DNA from: Noviluteimonas gilva | Lineage (GTDB): Bacteria > Pseudomonadota > Gammaproteobacteria > Xanthomonadales > Xanthomonadaceae | Direction of reading: 5' to 3' | NCBI RefSeq assembly: GCF_009740395.1 | Contig: NZ_WOXT01000001.1 | Span: 1 to 64,000 of the forward strand | Length of the DNA: 64,000 nt | In this document: piece by piece, positions 18,279-29,317 of the stretch | How the letters are laid out: each line of letters begins with the position of its first letter | Position numbering within the stretch: position 1 is the stretch's first letter | Program-made: the position numbers and the translations under genes | The notes under the pieces: generated by a model | What the model was told of the DNA's origin: nothing | The model's input: only the letters and a program-made list of their open reading frames with translations | Databases searched by the model: none

Positions 18279-18869
18279 TCAGCGGAGCGCGGACTTTAGC
18301 GCTTTGCGGATGATGGTCGCGGCGTCGTCGCCCGATGCAGCCGCATCGCGCACCATCCGCACCGCTTCGGCGGGCTTGTAACCAAGTTGTTGCAGGGCCG
18401 AGGTGGCTTCGGACTGCGGATCGGCGGGCACGCCCGGCGAACCGAGCGGGCCACCGCCACCGCCGAGATCGGCCGCGCGGTCGCGCAGTTCGACCACCAT
18501 GCGTTCGGCCGTCTTCTTGCCGATGCCGGGGATGCGCGTCAGCGCGGTCACATCACTGGTCTGCACCATGCGCGCGAAATCCTCGACGCTCACGCCCGAC
18601 AACACCGCGAGCGCGATCTTCGCGCCGATGCCCGAGACCTTCTGCACGTCGCGGAACAGGCGGCGTTCGTTTTCGCGCAGGAAGCCGTACAGCGACACGC
18701 TGTCTTCCTTCTGCGCGTAATGCGTGAACAAAGCGACTTCGCGGCCGAGCTCGGGCAGGTCGTAGAACGTGCTCATCGGCGCTTCGAGCTCGTAGCCCAC
18801 GCCGTTGACGTCCACGACCAGCCACGGCGGCTGCTTGTGCACGAGGATTCCCTTGAGGCGTCCGATCAC
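18279..18869 (-). CDS. ruvA: Holliday junction branch migration protein RuvA
   Basis: Binds the four-way junction as a tetramer and recruits RuvB. The 196 residues show the N-terminal OB fold ([20 protein letters not shown]), two helix-hairpin-helix motifs ([15 protein letters not shown] and [16 protein letters not shown]), an acidic/Gly-Pro linker, and the C-terminal RuvB-binding domain ([19 protein letters not shown]). It follows ruvC by 22 bases. Confidence 0.98.
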   Translation of the reverse strand: MIGRLKGILVHKQPPWLVVDVNGVGYELEAPMSTFYDLPELGREVALFTHYAQKEDSVSLYGFLRENERRLFRDVQKVSGIGAKIALAVLSGVSVEDFARMVQTSDVTALTRIPGIGKKTAERMVVELRDRAADLGGGGGPLGSPGVPADPQSEATSALQQLGYKPAEAVRMVRDAAASGDDAATIIRKALKSALR

Positions 18870-18891
18870 GTGGCTCGTTCCTGAATGTTGA

Positions 18892-19416
18892 TCAGCGGCG
18901 ACGGCGCAACAGCGCCACGCTCGCGCCGGCGCGCAAGGCGGTGGCGCTCATGTGCGCATGCGTGAGTGCGACGGCCAGTGCGTCGGCCGCGTCGGGTTGC
19001 AGTTTGGTGTCGGGCAGTTTGAGCAGCAGGCGCACCATGTGTTGCACCTGCGCCTTTTCCGCCGCACCGCGGCCGACCAGCGATTGCTTGATCAGGCGCG
19101 GCGCATATTCATGCACGGCCAGGTGCCGGCGCACGACGGTCGCGAGCGCCGCGCCGCGCGCGTGGCCCAGCTTCAGCGCGGAGGACGCGTTCTTGTCCAT
19201 GAAGACGGTTTCGATCGCGACTTCGTCGGGCCGGAAGCCATCGATCACCGTTTCCAGGCCTTCGCACAGGCGGCCCAGGCGCGCGGGGAAATCGGCCGCG
19301 TCGAGCAATACCAACGCTTCGCAATGCACAAATGTGCAACGCCCCGCGTCGTCGACGTCGATCACGCCCACGCCGGTACGCTGGGAACCGGGGTCGATGC
19401 CGAGGATGCGGGTCAC
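18892..19416 (-). CDS. ruvC: crossover junction endodeoxyribonuclease RuvC
   Basis: Resolves Holliday junctions by paired nicks. The 174 residues have the RNase H-like active site: [15 protein letters not shown] (first catalytic Asp at residue 7), [13 protein letters not shown] (Glu), and the late [15 protein letters not shown] helix with the last two Asp residues. It is first of ruvC-ruvA and follows yebC on the same strand, a common gammaproteobacterial order. Confidence 0.98.
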   Translation of the reverse strand: MTRILGIDPGSQRTGVGVIDVDDAGRCTFVHCEALVLLDAADFPARLGRLCEGLETVIDGFRPDEVAIETVFMDKNASSALKLGHARGAALATVVRRHLAVHEYAPRLIKQSLVGRGAAEKAQVQHMVRLLLKLPDTKLQPDAADALAVALTHAHMSATALRAGASVALLRRRR

Positions 19417-19437
19417 GTTTTGAGTCTACGCCGGTGC

Positions 19438-20157
19438 TTACGCGTTGAGGTCGGCGTTGGAGTAGACGTTCTGCACGTCGTCCAGGTCTTCGAGCCAGTG
19501 CAGGAGTTTGCCCACCTGCTCGGCGGTCTCGCCGGAGACGGCGATGTCGTTGTCGGCGCGCATGGTCACCTCGGCCAGGTCGGCCTTCAGACCCGCGCCT
19601 TCCATCGCGGCCTTGACGCTTTCGAAGGCGTCCGGCGCGGTGAGGACGTCGATGGCGCCGTCTTCCGGATACACGACGATGTCGTCGGCTCCGGCGTCGA
19701 TCGCCATTTCGGTGATGCGTTCTTCATCCGCGCCGGGCGCGAACGAGAGGACACCGAGCTTCTTGAACATGAACGCGACCGAGCCATCGGTCCCGAGGTT
19801 GCCGCCGAACTTGCCGAACGCATGGCGCACGTCGGCCACGGTGCGGACCTTGTTGTCGGTGAGGCAATCGACGATCACCGCGACGCCGCCGGGCGCGTAG
19901 CCCTCGTAGCGGATCTCTTCGTAGGTGATGCCTTCCAGTTCGCCGGTCGCCTTCTTGATCGCGCGCTCGATGACGTCCTTGGACATGTTCACCTGCAGGC
20001 CGCGATCGATCGCCGCGCGCAGGCGCGGATTGCCGGCCGGATCGCCGCCGCCGGCGCGGGCGGCCACGCCGATTTCGCGGATCACCTTGGTGAAGATCTT
20101 GCCGCGCTGCGCGTCGACCGCGTTCTTGCGGGCTTCGATGGAAGGGCCACGACCCAT
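19438..20157 (-). CDS. yebC: YebC/PmpR-family transcriptional regulator or translation factor
   Basis: A conserved cytosolic protein of 239 residues. It opens with [23 protein letters not shown] and ends with the [20 protein letters not shown] segment, both diagnostic. The middle has [24 protein letters not shown]. Members were described as DNA-binding regulators; others of the family act in translation of polyproline-type stretches, so the exact role here is open. Length is typical and its position directly upstream of ruvC is conserved. Confidence 0.96.
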   Translation of the reverse strand: MGRGPSIEARKNAVDAQRGKIFTKVIREIGVAARAGGGDPAGNPRLRAAIDRGLQVNMSKDVIERAIKKATGELEGITYEEIRYEGYAPGGVAVIVDCLTDNKVRTVADVRHAFGKFGGNLGTDGSVAFMFKKLGVLSFAPGADEERITEMAIDAGADDIVVYPEDGAIDVLTAPDAFESVKAAMEGAGLKADLAEVTMRADNDIAVSGETAEQVGKLLHWLEDLDDVQNVYSNADLNA

Positions 20158-20210
20158 GCTGGAAACCTGGAGCTGCGTTGCGAAGGCGCGGATTCTACAG
20201 GGGGAAACGC

Positions 20211-20831
20211 TTACGCACCCTGCCCGTCGAAGCGACCGGTGCCGAGGAACGCGATCGCGCGGTCGGCGGCTTCCTGGGAAAACAGCAGCCCGCTGTGGCT
20301 GGCGGGGATGACCACGTGGTCGGCCACGCCCGGCAGACGGGTTTCATCGACCGCGACCGTGCCGTCGTGCGTGTCCGCGAAGCCGGCGAAAAAGGCGCCC
20401 AGCCCATGCGGCACGTTGCCGGCGACCACGCCGACCTGCGTGGCGCCGGTCCAATCGGGGAAGCCTTCGCGCAGCAAGGCCGCGCTCTGGCCCAGCAGCA
20501 GCCCCGCCATCGGCAAGCGCAGCAAGCCCGACGCCGCGCCGCTGCCCTTGAGCGGCGAGCCCATGCAGACCAGCCGGCCGACCTTGAGGTGCGGCGCCTG
20601 GCGCAGGGCCTGCATTGCGATCAGGCCGCCCAGGCTGTGGGCCACCAGATCGACTTCACGCGTGCCGATTGTGTCGACCAGCGCCTGCACGGCGCGATCG
20701 GGCCCGTCGGCCACGCTCATGTAAGAGAAGACTTCGGTGTCGTAACCGGCTTCCTGCAAACGCTTGGCCAGCGAATGCATGGCCATGCCCGGCATCCACA
20801 GGCCGTGCAGCAGGACGACGGTGCGTTTCAC
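20211..20831 (-). CDS. alpha/beta hydrolase, lipase-like
   Basis: A 206-residue serine hydrolase of the kind annotated as alpha/beta fold or PGAP1-like lipase. GTG at 20831 is chosen as start: it overlaps the stop of the GNAT gene as GTGA, and the fold then begins correctly with [11 protein letters not shown] (oxyanion His-Gly). The nucleophile elbow is AHSLGGL, and the catalytic His lies in the [13 protein letters not shown] segment. There is no signal peptide, so it is probably cytosolic. It is the last of three overlapping genes (aspS, GNAT, hydrolase). The substrate cannot be inferred. Confidence 0.85.
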   Translation of the reverse strand: MKRTVVLLHGLWMPGMAMHSLAKRLQEAGYDTEVFSYMSVADGPDRAVQALVDTIGTREVDLVAHSLGGLIAMQALRQAPHLKVGRLVCMGSPLKGSGAASGLLRLPMAGLLLGQSAALLREGFPDWTGATQVGVVAGNVPHGLGAFFAGFADTHDGTVAVDETRLPGVADHVVIPASHSGLLFSQEAADRAIAFLGTGRFDGQGA

Positions 20832-21355
20832 GCGGCGGGCGCGCGGCGCAGGATGAATTCCGGATCGCGCACGCTGCCGACGAGGAATTCGTAATTGCCG
20901 ACCTTCTCGAACCCCAGGCGCTCGTAGAATCGCTGCGCACCGAAGTTCTTCGAGTACACGCCGATCCACAACGTCGTCGGGCCGTCTTTTTCCAGCCAAT
21001 CGAACGCGGTCTGGATCAGGCGCGAACCCAGGCCGCCGTTCTGCGCTTCGGGCAACAGATAGATGCGCTTGAGTTCGCCGTCTTCCGCGCGCACTTCATC
21101 ATGCGGCAGCGTGCACGGGCGGCCGGCGAGCGCGTAGCCCACCGCTTCGCCGTCGCGTTCGGCAATCCACATCGCGCACTTGGGATCGGACAGGTACTTC
21201 GTGTGCTGCTCGACGGAGTAGCTGTCGTGCAGGAATTGCGCGAGATCCGCCGGCGGATACAGATGCCCGAACGCGCGCACGAACGCGCGCTCGGCGACAT
21301 CCGACAACACCGCGGCATCGTCCGATGTCGCGCGACGGATCACGTCGTGACTCAT
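20828..21355 (-). CDS. GNAT-family N-acetyltransferase
   Basis: A 175-residue acetyl-CoA-dependent acyltransferase. It has the [18 protein letters not shown]-terminal strand-helix, the [20 protein letters not shown] motif A that cradles the coenzyme A pyrophosphate (Q/R-x-x-G-x-G/A pattern as QNGGLG), and a [19 protein letters not shown] ending typical of the family. The start ATG at 21355 overlaps the aspS stop by 4 bases, and its own stop overlaps the hydrolase start. The substrate, whether small molecule, peptide or protein N-terminus, is unknown. Confidence 0.9.
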   Translation of the reverse strand: MSHDVIRRATSDDAAVLSDVAERAFVRAFGHLYPPADLAQFLHDSYSVEQHTKYLSDPKCAMWIAERDGEAVGYALAGRPCTLPHDEVRAEDGELKRIYLLPEAQNGGLGSRLIQTAFDWLEKDGPTTLWIGVYSKNFGAQRFYERLGFEKVGNYEFLVGSVRDPEFILRRAPAA

Positions 21356-23130
21356 TTGACCGGCTTCTCGCGAACCTGCACGTGCACTTCGGCGAGCTGC
21401 GCATCCGGCACCGGCGACGGCGCGCCGGTCATCAGGCATTGCGCGGTCGTGGTCTTCGGGAACGCGATGACGTCGCGGATCGATTCGGTGCCCGCCATCA
21501 GCGCGGCGATGCGGTCGATGCCGAACGCGATGCCACCATGCGGCGGCGCGCCGTACTTCAGTGCGTCGAGCAGGAAGCCGAACTTGCCTTCCGCTTCTTC
21601 CGCGCCGATGCCGAGCAATTCGAACACCGCGCTCTGCATCTTCGAGTTGTGGATGCGGATGGAACCGCCGCCGATCTCGTTGCCGTTGAGCACCATGTCG
21701 TAACCGCGCGAGACGGCGGTCTTCGCGTTCGCGCGCAGGTCTTCGATCGAATCCACGGCCGGCGCGGTAAAGGGGTGATGCAGCGCGACGAAACGATTCT
21801 CTTCGTCGTCCCATTCGAACATCGGGAAGTCGGTGATCCACAGCGGCGTCCAGGCATCGCTGACGAGGCCGAGGTCCTTGCCGAGCTTCAACCGCAGCGC
21901 GCCCATGAAGTCGGACGCGGACTTGTAGGTGGCGGCGCCGAAGAAGATCGCGTCACCGGTTTGCGCGCCGGTGGCCTTGAGGATCGCATCGAGCGTGGCG
22001 TCGTCGAGGAACTTCGCGATCGGCGAGTTGATGCCTTCGCGGCCCTTGCCCAGATCGTCGATCTTCATCCACGCCAGGCCCTTCGCGCCGTACTTCGCGG
22101 CGTGCGCGGCGTAGTCGTCGATCTGCTTGCGCGAGAACACCGCGCCACCCGGCGTGCGCAACGCGACGACGCGGCCGTCGGCGTGGTTCGCCCAATCGGT
22201 GAAGACCTTGAATTCGCAGTTTTTGACCAACTCGGCGATGTCGGTGAATTCCATCGCGTTGCGCAGGTCCGGCTTGTCCGAACCGTAGCGGCGCATCGCT
22301 TCTTCATACGTCATGCGCGGGAACGGATTGGCCAGCTCGACGTTCATCACTTCGCGGAACACGACGCGGATCATTTCCTCGACCGTGTCCTGCACGTCGC
22401 GCTCGGACACCCACGCGAACTCCATGTCCAGCTGCGTGAATTCCAGCTGGCGATCGGCGCGCAGCGCTTCGTCGCGGAAGCAGCGCGCGATCTGGTAGTA
22501 GCGGTCGAAGCCCGCCATCATCAGGATCTGCTTGAACAACTGCGGCGACTGCGGCAGCGCGTAGAACTCGCCCGGATGCATGCGCGCAGGCACGAGGAAG
22601 TCGCGCGCGCCTTCGGGCGTGGCCTTGGTGAGGATCGGCGTTTCGATGTCCTGGAAGCCGCGCGCATCGAGCCAGCGGCGCAGCGACTGCACCAGCTGGA
22701 TGCGCGTGCGCATCATCCGCTGCATTTCCGGCGTCCGAAGATCGAGATAGCGGTACTTCAGGCGGATGTCTTCGCCCGGGTTCTCGTGCGCGTGGAACGG
22801 CAGCGGCTCGGCCTTGTTGAGCAGCTCGATCTGCGTCGCGACCACTTCGACCTGGCCGGTCTTGATCTTCGGATTGACGCTCTGGCGGCGGCGCACGGTG
22901 CCCGTGATGCGCAGGCAATCCTCATAACCGACCTGGGCGGCGGCGGCGACGACCGCCGCGTTGCCGGCGGTATCCGACGGTTCGGCGACGATCTGGACGA
23001 TGCCTTCGTGGTCGCGCAGGTCGATGAAGCACAGGCCGCCGAGGTCGCGGGCGACATCGGCCCAGCCGCACAGGGTGACGGTCTGGCCGATCAGCGCCTC
23101 GTCGACGAGGCCGCAGAAGTGGGTACGCAT
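21352..23130 (-). CDS. aspS: aspartyl-tRNA synthetase
   Basis: Class II synthetase charging tRNA-Asp (or tRNA-Asx if non-discriminating) in the cytosol. The 592-residue bacterial-type protein has the N-terminal OB anticodon domain ([20 protein letters not shown]). Class II motif 2 is [19 protein letters not shown], the GAD insertion domain occupies the middle, and motif 3 is [15 protein letters not shown]. It leads a three-gene overlapping run with a GNAT and a hydrolase. It is divergent from the diguanylate cyclase at 23248. Confidence 0.98.
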   Translation of the reverse strand: MRTHFCGLVDEALIGQTVTLCGWADVARDLGGLCFIDLRDHEGIVQIVAEPSDTAGNAAVVAAAAQVGYEDCLRITGTVRRRQSVNPKIKTGQVEVVATQIELLNKAEPLPFHAHENPGEDIRLKYRYLDLRTPEMQRMMRTRIQLVQSLRRWLDARGFQDIETPILTKATPEGARDFLVPARMHPGEFYALPQSPQLFKQILMMAGFDRYYQIARCFRDEALRADRQLEFTQLDMEFAWVSERDVQDTVEEMIRVVFREVMNVELANPFPRMTYEEAMRRYGSDKPDLRNAMEFTDIAELVKNCEFKVFTDWANHADGRVVALRTPGGAVFSRKQIDDYAAHAAKYGAKGLAWMKIDDLGKGREGINSPIAKFLDDATLDAILKATGAQTGDAIFFGAATYKSASDFMGALRLKLGKDLGLVSDAWTPLWITDFPMFEWDDEENRFVALHHPFTAPAVDSIEDLRANAKTAVSRGYDMVLNGNEIGGGSIRIHNSKMQSAVFELLGIGAEEAEGKFGFLLDALKYGAPPHGGIAFGIDRIAALMAGTESIRDVIAFPKTTTAQCLMTGAPSPVPDAQLAEVHVQVREKPVK

Positions 23131-23247
23131 GGGGGTTCCGTTCGAGTTGCCACCGGCGCGGGCGCCGGAAAGGGCGTCATTCTAGCCCGTCCTCCCCCGG
23201 CCGCTCGCGCCGTTTGGCTTGTAACAAGGGGTCGCGAGGGGCAGCCG

Positions 23248-24318
23248 ATGGTATTTCCGCCGGAACGCGAGGCGGCGTACGTGCAACGGATGTTCGGCTG
23301 GCAGGGCACGCGCCTGCGGCGGCTGGTGCTTTTCGCGCCGGTGTTCTTCCTGATTTTCATCGTGATCCAGGCGCTGCTGATGCCGGCGCCCCTGATCGAT
23401 TGGCTGCGGGCACCGCTCACCTGGGCCGGGATCGTCTTGCTGGGCGCCATCGGCCTGTGGATGCGGACCGTGCGCAGCGCCGACCTGTTCGCCTGGGCGG
23501 GCGTGGCGCTGCAGACCTTGTTCCTCGTGTTCTGCGCCCTGAGCACGCGCCCGGGGCACGGCGGGCTCGCGCTGCTGCTGCCGATGTTCGTGGCGACGCC
23601 GCTGGTGACCGCGCCGTTCTGGGCGCGCGCGCGGACGGTGTTCATCGCGATCGTCTTCGCCTATCTCGCCGGCGCGCTGGCCCTGTGGCACAGCGCGGCG
23701 GGCAGCACGGTGTGGCTGGCCTACGGGATCCAGGCGGTCGTCGGCGGGGTCATCGCAATGGCGATGCACGCGACGGTCGACAACGCGCGCCGCGGGTATT
23801 TCCTCGCGGAGGAAGAACTCGAACAACGCGCACGACTCGATGCGCTGACGTCCGTGTTGAATCGCCGTCATTTCATCGAATCGGGCGAAGCGATGCTGCT
23901 GCGCATGCGGCCGGGGGAAGTGCTGAGTGCGTGCTTCGTCGACCTCGATCATTTCAAGCGCGTGAACGACGAGGGTGGGCATCGCGTCGGGGATCAGCTA
24001 TTGGCCGCCGTCGCGCATTGCCTGCTGGAATTGCAGGGCGAAAACCGTTTGATCGGGCGCGTCGGGGGCGAAGAGTTCGCGCTGCTGCTGCCCGGCATGC
24101 ACGCGCAGGAAGCGGAGCGATTCATCGCCACGGTGTGCGAACGCATCGGTGCGTTGGCGGTCGACGGATACTCGTGTACCGCGAGCGTGGGCGTCGCCGA
24201 ATGGGACGGCAGCGAGACGCTCTCCGATCTGTTGCATCGCGCGGATTTGGCGTTGCTGGCTGCGAAGCGTGGTGGGCGCAATCGCATCGTGCAGTGGAGC
24301 GCGGGCGTCGCGGCTTGA
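23248..24318 (+). CDS. membrane diguanylate cyclase (GGDEF)
   Basis: Makes cyclic di-GMP from GTP. The start at 23248 follows a purine-rich GAGGGG; 356 residues result. The N-terminal half has about six hydrophobic spans (for example LVLFAPVFFLIFIVIQALLM and VVGGVIAMAMHATVD). The GGDEF domain starts at RLDALTSVLNRRHF, has VDLDHFKRVND for metal and nucleotide binding, and an intact GGEEF at residues 273-277. The RxxD inhibitory site that should precede it is absent, so product feedback by that route is unlikely. There is no known sensor domain beyond the membrane part. Confidence 0.93.
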   Translation: MVFPPEREAAYVQRMFGWQGTRLRRLVLFAPVFFLIFIVIQALLMPAPLIDWLRAPLTWAGIVLLGAIGLWMRTVRSADLFAWAGVALQTLFLVFCALSTRPGHGGLALLLPMFVATPLVTAPFWARARTVFIAIVFAYLAGALALWHSAAGSTVWLAYGIQAVVGGVIAMAMHATVDNARRGYFLAEEELEQRARLDALTSVLNRRHFIESGEAMLLRMRPGEVLSACFVDLDHFKRVNDEGGHRVGDQLLAAVAHCLLELQGENRLIGRVGGEEFALLLPGMHAQEAERFIATVCERIGALAVDGYSCTASVGVAEWDGSETLSDLLHRADLALLAAKRGGRNRIVQWSAGVAA

Positions 24319-24331
24319 GTTGGAGCGATCT

Positions 24332-24380
24332 CTTCGGAAGGACGGCGCACCACGTCGCGCGGCGAGTCGTCCGTCCGAAG
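24332..24380. terminator. inverted repeat between convergent genes
   Basis: Arms CTTCGGAAGGACG (24332-24344) and CGTCCGTCCGAAG (24368-24380) pair with one mismatch around a 23-base GC-rich loop. The repeat fills the gap between the plus-strand cyclase and the minus-strand FmdB gene, where a bidirectional transcription end is expected. There is no T-run. Confidence 0.4.
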
Positions 24381-24393
24381 TGGCGCTCTTGAT

Positions 24394-24678
24394 TTACTCG
24401 GACGTCGACGGCTTCGACGTCGCAGGCTTCGATTCAGCGGGCTTCGACTCCGACGGCTTACTCGCCTCGCCCGTCAAGTTCTTCTTCTTGTCGCCATCTT
24501 TCTTGAAGTCGGTCTCGTACCAACCGCTGCCCGACAGGCGGAACGACGGCGCGGTGATCGCTCGCTTCACCGTTTCCTTGCCGCACACGGGGCACGTGGT
24601 CGGGTCGGCGTCGGCCATCTTCTGCAGGCGGTCGAAGGTGTGGCCGCAGTGGGTGCATTCGAAAGCGTAGATGGGCAT
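24394..24678 (-). CDS. FmdB-family zinc ribbon protein
   Basis: A 94-residue small cytosolic protein. The start at 24678 gives the family N-terminus MPIYAFECTHCGHTFDRLQK, with zinc-ligand pairs C8/C11 and C29/C32 (CPVCG). A short FRLSGSGWYETDFKK segment follows. The last 30 residues are a Ser/Lys/Pro low-complexity tail with repeated 'SKP' and 'ESKPA' steps. FmdB-like proteins are widespread regulatory or chaperone-like ribbons without a settled role. The longer open frame upstream has no family support. Confidence 0.92.
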   Translation of the reverse strand: MPIYAFECTHCGHTFDRLQKMADADPTTCPVCGKETVKRAITAPSFRLSGSGWYETDFKKDGDKKKNLTGEASKPSESKPAESKPATSKPSTSE

Positions 24679-24700
24679 GGAATGTCGGCTCGTTGAATGG

Positions 24701-26557
24701 TCAGGCGGCGTCGTACAGGGCGAGCAGGTCGGCTTCGGCGCGTTCGAGATCGCTGCGCAGTTTCGATTGCTCCTTGCCGAGATCGCTCGCGCGTCCATCG
24801 GCATAGGCCTTCGGATCGGCGAGTTGCGCGTCGATCTGCGCGATCTTCGCCTCCAGCTCCGCCACGCGCGCTTCAGCCTTCTGCAACGCGTGCGTGTTGA
24901 TCTTCTTCGCGGGCGCTTTCGGTGGCGGCGGCGGTGCGGCGACGGCCTGCGCTTTCGCAGCTTTTTCGGCCTTCGACGACTCGCTGCCCGGTCGCGAACG
25001 CAACCATGCGGCGTATTGATCCAGGTCGCCGTCGAAGTCTTCGACCTTGTGGTCGGCCACGCGCACGAAGCGATCGCAGACCAGGCCGATCAGGTGTCGG
25101 TCATGCGACACCAGCACGATCGCGCCATCGAAATCGCTCAGCGCTTCGGCGAGCGCTTCGCGCATGTCGAGGTCGAGGTGGTTGGTCGGTTCGTCGAGTA
25201 GCAGCACGTTGGGCTGCTTGAACGCGATCATCGCCAGCGCCAGGCGCGCCTTTTCGCCGCCGGAGAAGCCGTCGATCGATTCGAACGCGCGGTCGCCCGG
25301 GAAATTCCACTTGCCGAGGAAATCGCGGAACACCTGCGTGGGCAGATCGCCGGCCACCTTGCGCAGATGATCGATGGGCGTCTGCCCCGCCATCAGCGAT
25401 TCGACGGTGTGCTGCGCGAAGTAACCGATGCGCATGTCCGGATGCGCGATGCGCTCGCCCGCGAGCAGCGGCAGTTCGCCGACGAGCGTCTTCACGAGCG
25501 TGGATTTACCGGCGCCGTTCGGGCCCAGCAAACCGACGCGATCGCCCGCTTCCAGGCCGAAGTTCACGTCGCCCAGGATCTTGACCTCGCCGTAGCCGGC
25601 ATCGACATCGCGCAAACGCACGAGCGAGGTCGGCAGCTTCTGCGGCTCGGGGAAGGTGATGTGCAGCGAACGTTCGGCGCGCACGGCTTCGGTGCCCGCC
25701 AGTTTCGCCAGGCGCTTCATGCGCGACTGTGCTTGCTTCGCCTTGCTCGCCTTGGCCTTGAAGCGATCGATGAACGACTGCAGGTGCGCGCGCTCGACCT
25801 GTTCCTTCTCGAACGCGATCTGCTGCTGGCGCAATTGCTCGGCGCGCTGGCGTTCGAACGCCGTGTAGTCGCCGGTGTAGAGCTTCGCGCGCTGCTCGTG
25901 CAGGTGCAGCGTGTGCGTACAGATGTTGTCGAGGAATTCGCGGTCGTGCGAGATCACCAGCAGCGTGCCGGGATAGCGCAGCAGCCATTGTTCGAGCCAC
26001 AGCACCGCGTCGAGGTCGAGGTGGTTGGTCGGTTCGTCGAGCAGCAGCAAATCGCTCGGCGTCATCAGCGCGCGCGCGACGTTGAGGCGCACGCGCCAGC
26101 CGCCCGAGAAATCCGACACCGCCTTGGCGTGCGTTTCCGGCGGAAAGCCCAGGCCGTGCAGCAAGCGGCCCGCGCGCGCGGTGGCGTCGTAGCCGTTGAG
26201 CTCTTCCAGCTTGTGGTGCGCGACGGCGACCGCTTCCCAGTCTTCGTTCGCGAACGCGTTGGCTTCCATCTGGATCGCGTCGTGCACGGCCTGGTCGCCG
26301 GAAAGCACGAAGTCGATCGCAGAATCGGGCAGCGACGGGGTTTCCTGCGCGACCGAGGCGATGCGCGCCTTGCCCGGCAGGTCGAGGTCGCCCTTGTCGG
26401 GCTCCACTTCGCCCATCAGCGCGGCGAACAACGAGGTCTTGCCCGTGCCGTTGCGCCCGACCACGCCCACGCGCCACCCCGCATGCAGGGTGAGGTCGAC
26501 GTCGGACAACAGGAGGCGTTCGCCCCGGCGGAGGGCGAAATTGCGGAAAGAAATCAT
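24701..26557 (-). CDS. ABC-F family ATPase (YheS-like)
   Basis: A soluble ABC protein with two nucleotide-binding domains and no membrane part; ABC-F proteins act on the ribosome. The 618 residues contain Walker A GRNGTGKTSL and GPNGAGKSTL, signature motifs FSGGWRVRLNVA and FSGGEKARLALA, and the interdomain linker rich in Gln/Lys/Arg (about residues 230-320) that contacts tRNA in this class. The C-terminal coiled coil (ALQKAEARVAELEAKIAQID) is typical of YheS/Uup types. The closest match by eye is YheS; confirmation needs a tree. Confidence 0.93.
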   Translation of the reverse strand: MISFRNFALRRGERLLLSDVDLTLHAGWRVGVVGRNGTGKTSLFAALMGEVEPDKGDLDLPGKARIASVAQETPSLPDSAIDFVLSGDQAVHDAIQMEANAFANEDWEAVAVAHHKLEELNGYDATARAGRLLHGLGFPPETHAKAVSDFSGGWRVRLNVARALMTPSDLLLLDEPTNHLDLDAVLWLEQWLLRYPGTLLVISHDREFLDNICTHTLHLHEQRAKLYTGDYTAFERQRAEQLRQQQIAFEKEQVERAHLQSFIDRFKAKASKAKQAQSRMKRLAKLAGTEAVRAERSLHITFPEPQKLPTSLVRLRDVDAGYGEVKILGDVNFGLEAGDRVGLLGPNGAGKSTLVKTLVGELPLLAGERIAHPDMRIGYFAQHTVESLMAGQTPIDHLRKVAGDLPTQVFRDFLGKWNFPGDRAFESIDGFSGGEKARLALAMIAFKQPNVLLLDEPTNHLDLDMREALAEALSDFDGAIVLVSHDRHLIGLVCDRFVRVADHKVEDFDGDLDQYAAWLRSRPGSESSKAEKAAKAQAVAAPPPPPKAPAKKINTHALQKAEARVAELEAKIAQIDAQLADPKAYADGRASDLGKEQSKLRSDLERAEADLLALYDAA

Positions 26558-26598
26558 AAGCCGGCCATTTTAGCTGGATGGAGGGCCCGAACGCGCCC

Positions 26599-29181
26599 TC
26601 ATTCCTTCCTGAACAACAACTTCCCGCCTTCCGCCTCGACCTGGATCGCATCGCCGCTCACGAACTCGCCCGACAGGATCATCTGCGCCAGCGGATTCTC
26701 CAGCTGCTGCTGGATCGCCCGCTTCAACGGGCGCGCGCCGTACACCGGGTCGAACCCCACGTTGCCCAGCAAGGTGAGCGCCGAATCGCCGATCGAAATG
26801 CGGATGCCGCGCTCGGCCAGGCGCTTGCCGAGGTATTGCGTCTGGATGCGCGCGATCTCGCGGATCTGCGCCTTGTCGAGCGGATGGAACACGACGATCT
26901 CGTCGAGCCGGTTGATGAATTCCGGCCGGAAATGCGCCTGGACCACGCCCATCACCGCGGCCTTCATCTGCGTGTAGGCCTCCGGCGTTTCGCCCGAGAG
27001 CTCCTGGATCATCTGCGACCCCAGGTTGGAGGTCATCACGATCACCGTGTTGCGGAAATCGACCGTGCGCCCCTGCCCGTCCGTCAGGCGCCCGTCGTCG
27101 AGCACCTGCAACAGGATGTTGAACACGTCCGAATGCGCCTTCTCGACTTCATCGAGCAGGATCACGCTGTACGGCCGGCGACGCACCGCTTCGGTGAGAT
27201 AACCGCCTTCTTCGTAACCGACGTAGCCCGGAGGCGCACCGATCAGGCGCGCGACCGAGTGCTTCTCCATGAATTCGCTCATGTCGATGCGCACCATCGC
27301 GTCGGGCGAATCGAACAGGAAATCCGCCAGCGCCTTGGTCAGTTCGGTCTTGCCCACGCCCGTCGGGCCGAGGAAGAGGAAGGACCCATTGGGCCGATTC
27401 GGATCCGACAGGCCCGCGCGCGAACGCCGGATCGCATCGGAGGCCGCGCGCACCGCTTCGGCCTGGCCGACGACGCGCTTCTGCAACACCGACTCCATCT
27501 GCAGCAGCTTTTCGCGCTCGCCTTCGAGCATCTTGCTGACCGGAATGCCGGTCCAGCGCGACACCACTTCCGCGATTTCTTCGGCCGTGACCTTGTCCTG
27601 CAGCAGCGTGAAACCCTTGGATTCGACTTCCTGCGCGGCCTGCAATTGCTTCTCCAACTCAGGCAAGCGGCCGTACTGGATTTCGCTCATCGTCGCGAAA
27701 TCCTGCTTGCGTTGCGCGGCTTCGAGTTCGAGCTTGGCCTGTTCGATCTGCTCCTTGATCTTCGTCGCGCCCTGGAGCGTGGCCTTTTCGGCTTTCCACA
27801 CTTCTTCCAGGTCGTTGTATTCGCGTTCGAGGCGATCGATTTCGTCCTGCAGATCCTGCAGGCGCTGCTTCGACTCGGCGTCCTTTTCCTTCTTCAAGGC
27901 TTCACGCTGGATCTTCAGCTGGATCAGGCGACGTTCCTTGCGATCCAGTTCCTCGGGCTTGGAATCGATCTCCATGCGGATGCGCGAGGCCGCTTCGTCC
28001 ATCAGATCGATGGCCTTGTCCGGCAACTGGCGGTCGCTGATGTAGCGATGCGACAGCGTGGCCGCGGCGACGATCGCCGGATCGGTGATCTCAACGCCGT
28101 GGTGCAGCGCGTACTTTTCCTTCAGGCCGCGCAGGATCGCGATGGTGTCTTCGACGCTCGGTTCGCCGACGTAGACCTTCTGGAAGCGGCGCTCGAGCGC
28201 GGCATCCTTCTCGATGTACTTGCGGTATTCGTCGAGCGTGGTCGCGCCGATGCAATGCAGCTCGCCGCGCGCGAGCGCGGGCTTGAGCATGTTGCCGGCG
28301 TCCATCGCGCCTTCGGCCTTGCCGGCGCCGACCATCGTGTGCAGCTCGTCGATGAACAGGATGATCTGGCCTTCGTTCTTCGCCAGGTCGTTGAGCACGG
28401 CTTTCAGGCGCTCTTCGAATTCACCGCGGAACTTCGCACCGGCGATCAGCGCGCCCATGTCGAGCGACAACACGCGGCGGCCACGAAGGCCTTCGGGCAC
28501 TTCGTTGTTGATGATGCGCTGCGCGAGGCCTTCGACGATCGCAGTCTTGCCCACGCCCGGCTCGCCAATGAGCACCGGGTTGTTCTTGGTGCGGCGCTGC
28601 AGGACCTGGATGGTGCGGCGGATTTCTTCGTCGCGGCCGACGACCGGATCGAGCTTGCCTTTCTCGGCGCGCTCGGTGAGATCGATGGTGTATTTCGCGA
28701 GCGCCTGGCGCTGGTCCTCGGCGTTTTCGCTCTGCACTTTCTCGCCGCCGCGAATGGCGTCGATGGCGGCTTCGAGCTTCTGCTTCGACGCGCCGGCGGA
28801 TTTGAGCGCGCGGCCGGCCTCGGTGTTGTCGTCGGCCAGCGCGAGGAGGAACAACTCGCTCGCGATGAAGGTATCGCCGCGCTGCTGCGCGAGCTTGTCG
28901 GTGACGTTGAGCAGGCGCGCCAGGTCGTTGCCGACGCTGATGTTGCCCGCCTGGCCGGAGACCTTCGGCAGTTTGTCGAGCGCCTCGCCGATGCGTTCGC
29001 GCAGCAGCGGCACGTTGACGCCGGCCTGGGTGAGGACCGAGCGGCCGGTACCGCCTTGCTGGTCGAGCAGCGCGGCCAGCAGGTGGACCGGCTCGATCAC
29101 GCTGTGGTCGCGGCCGACGGCCAGCGATTGCGCGTCGGACAGCGCTTCCTGGAATCGCGACGTCAGTTTGTCCATTCGCAT
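26599..29181 (-). CDS. clpB: ClpB disaggregase
   Basis: A hexameric AAA+ chaperone that rescues aggregated proteins with DnaK. ATG 29181 gives 860 residues beginning [20 protein letters not shown], like other ClpB, and is preceded by AGGAGG. There is a Clp-N domain, NBD1 with Walker [10 protein letters not shown] and Walker [11 protein letters not shown], and the middle-domain coiled coil (about residues 400-530, [19 protein letters not shown]). NBD2 has [10 protein letters not shown] and [10 protein letters not shown]. No ClpP loop is expected. Heat-shock control is likely; see the candidate promoter upstream. Confidence 0.98.
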   Translation of the reverse strand: MRMDKLTSRFQEALSDAQSLAVGRDHSVIEPVHLLAALLDQQGGTGRSVLTQAGVNVPLLRERIGEALDKLPKVSGQAGNISVGNDLARLLNVTDKLAQQRGDTFIASELFLLALADDNTEAGRALKSAGASKQKLEAAIDAIRGGEKVQSENAEDQRQALAKYTIDLTERAEKGKLDPVVGRDEEIRRTIQVLQRRTKNNPVLIGEPGVGKTAIVEGLAQRIINNEVPEGLRGRRVLSLDMGALIAGAKFRGEFEERLKAVLNDLAKNEGQIILFIDELHTMVGAGKAEGAMDAGNMLKPALARGELHCIGATTLDEYRKYIEKDAALERRFQKVYVGEPSVEDTIAILRGLKEKYALHHGVEITDPAIVAAATLSHRYISDRQLPDKAIDLMDEAASRIRMEIDSKPEELDRKERRLIQLKIQREALKKEKDAESKQRLQDLQDEIDRLEREYNDLEEVWKAEKATLQGATKIKEQIEQAKLELEAAQRKQDFATMSEIQYGRLPELEKQLQAAQEVESKGFTLLQDKVTAEEIAEVVSRWTGIPVSKMLEGEREKLLQMESVLQKRVVGQAEAVRAASDAIRRSRAGLSDPNRPNGSFLFLGPTGVGKTELTKALADFLFDSPDAMVRIDMSEFMEKHSVARLIGAPPGYVGYEEGGYLTEAVRRRPYSVILLDEVEKAHSDVFNILLQVLDDGRLTDGQGRTVDFRNTVIVMTSNLGSQMIQELSGETPEAYTQMKAAVMGVVQAHFRPEFINRLDEIVVFHPLDKAQIREIARIQTQYLGKRLAERGIRISIGDSALTLLGNVGFDPVYGARPLKRAIQQQLENPLAQMILSGEFVSGDAIQVEAEGGKLLFRKE

Positions 29182-29236
29182 GGGGATGGAACCTCCTGGA
29201 GGCTGGGGCCGGCCCCGGGGCCGGCGAATAGCGTGG

Positions 29237-29264
29237 ATGTGCGGGCGTGGAGGCCGGATGCAAG
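29237..29264 (-). promoter_or_regulatory. candidate heat-shock (sigma-32) promoter of clpB
   Basis: On the minus strand CTTGCA (29264-29259) and CCCGCACAT (29245-29237) are 13 bases apart. They lie about 55-85 bases before the clpB start and resemble the sigma-32 pattern CTTGAAA / CCCCATNT. The -10-like element is imperfect. clpB is under sigma-32 in related bacteria, which makes the assignment plausible but unproven. Confidence 0.35.
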
Positions 29265-29317
29265 CGCCGGTCCGGGTATCCTGTCGGCTGTTTTTCAGGC
29301 TCGGCGGTCGAAGACGC

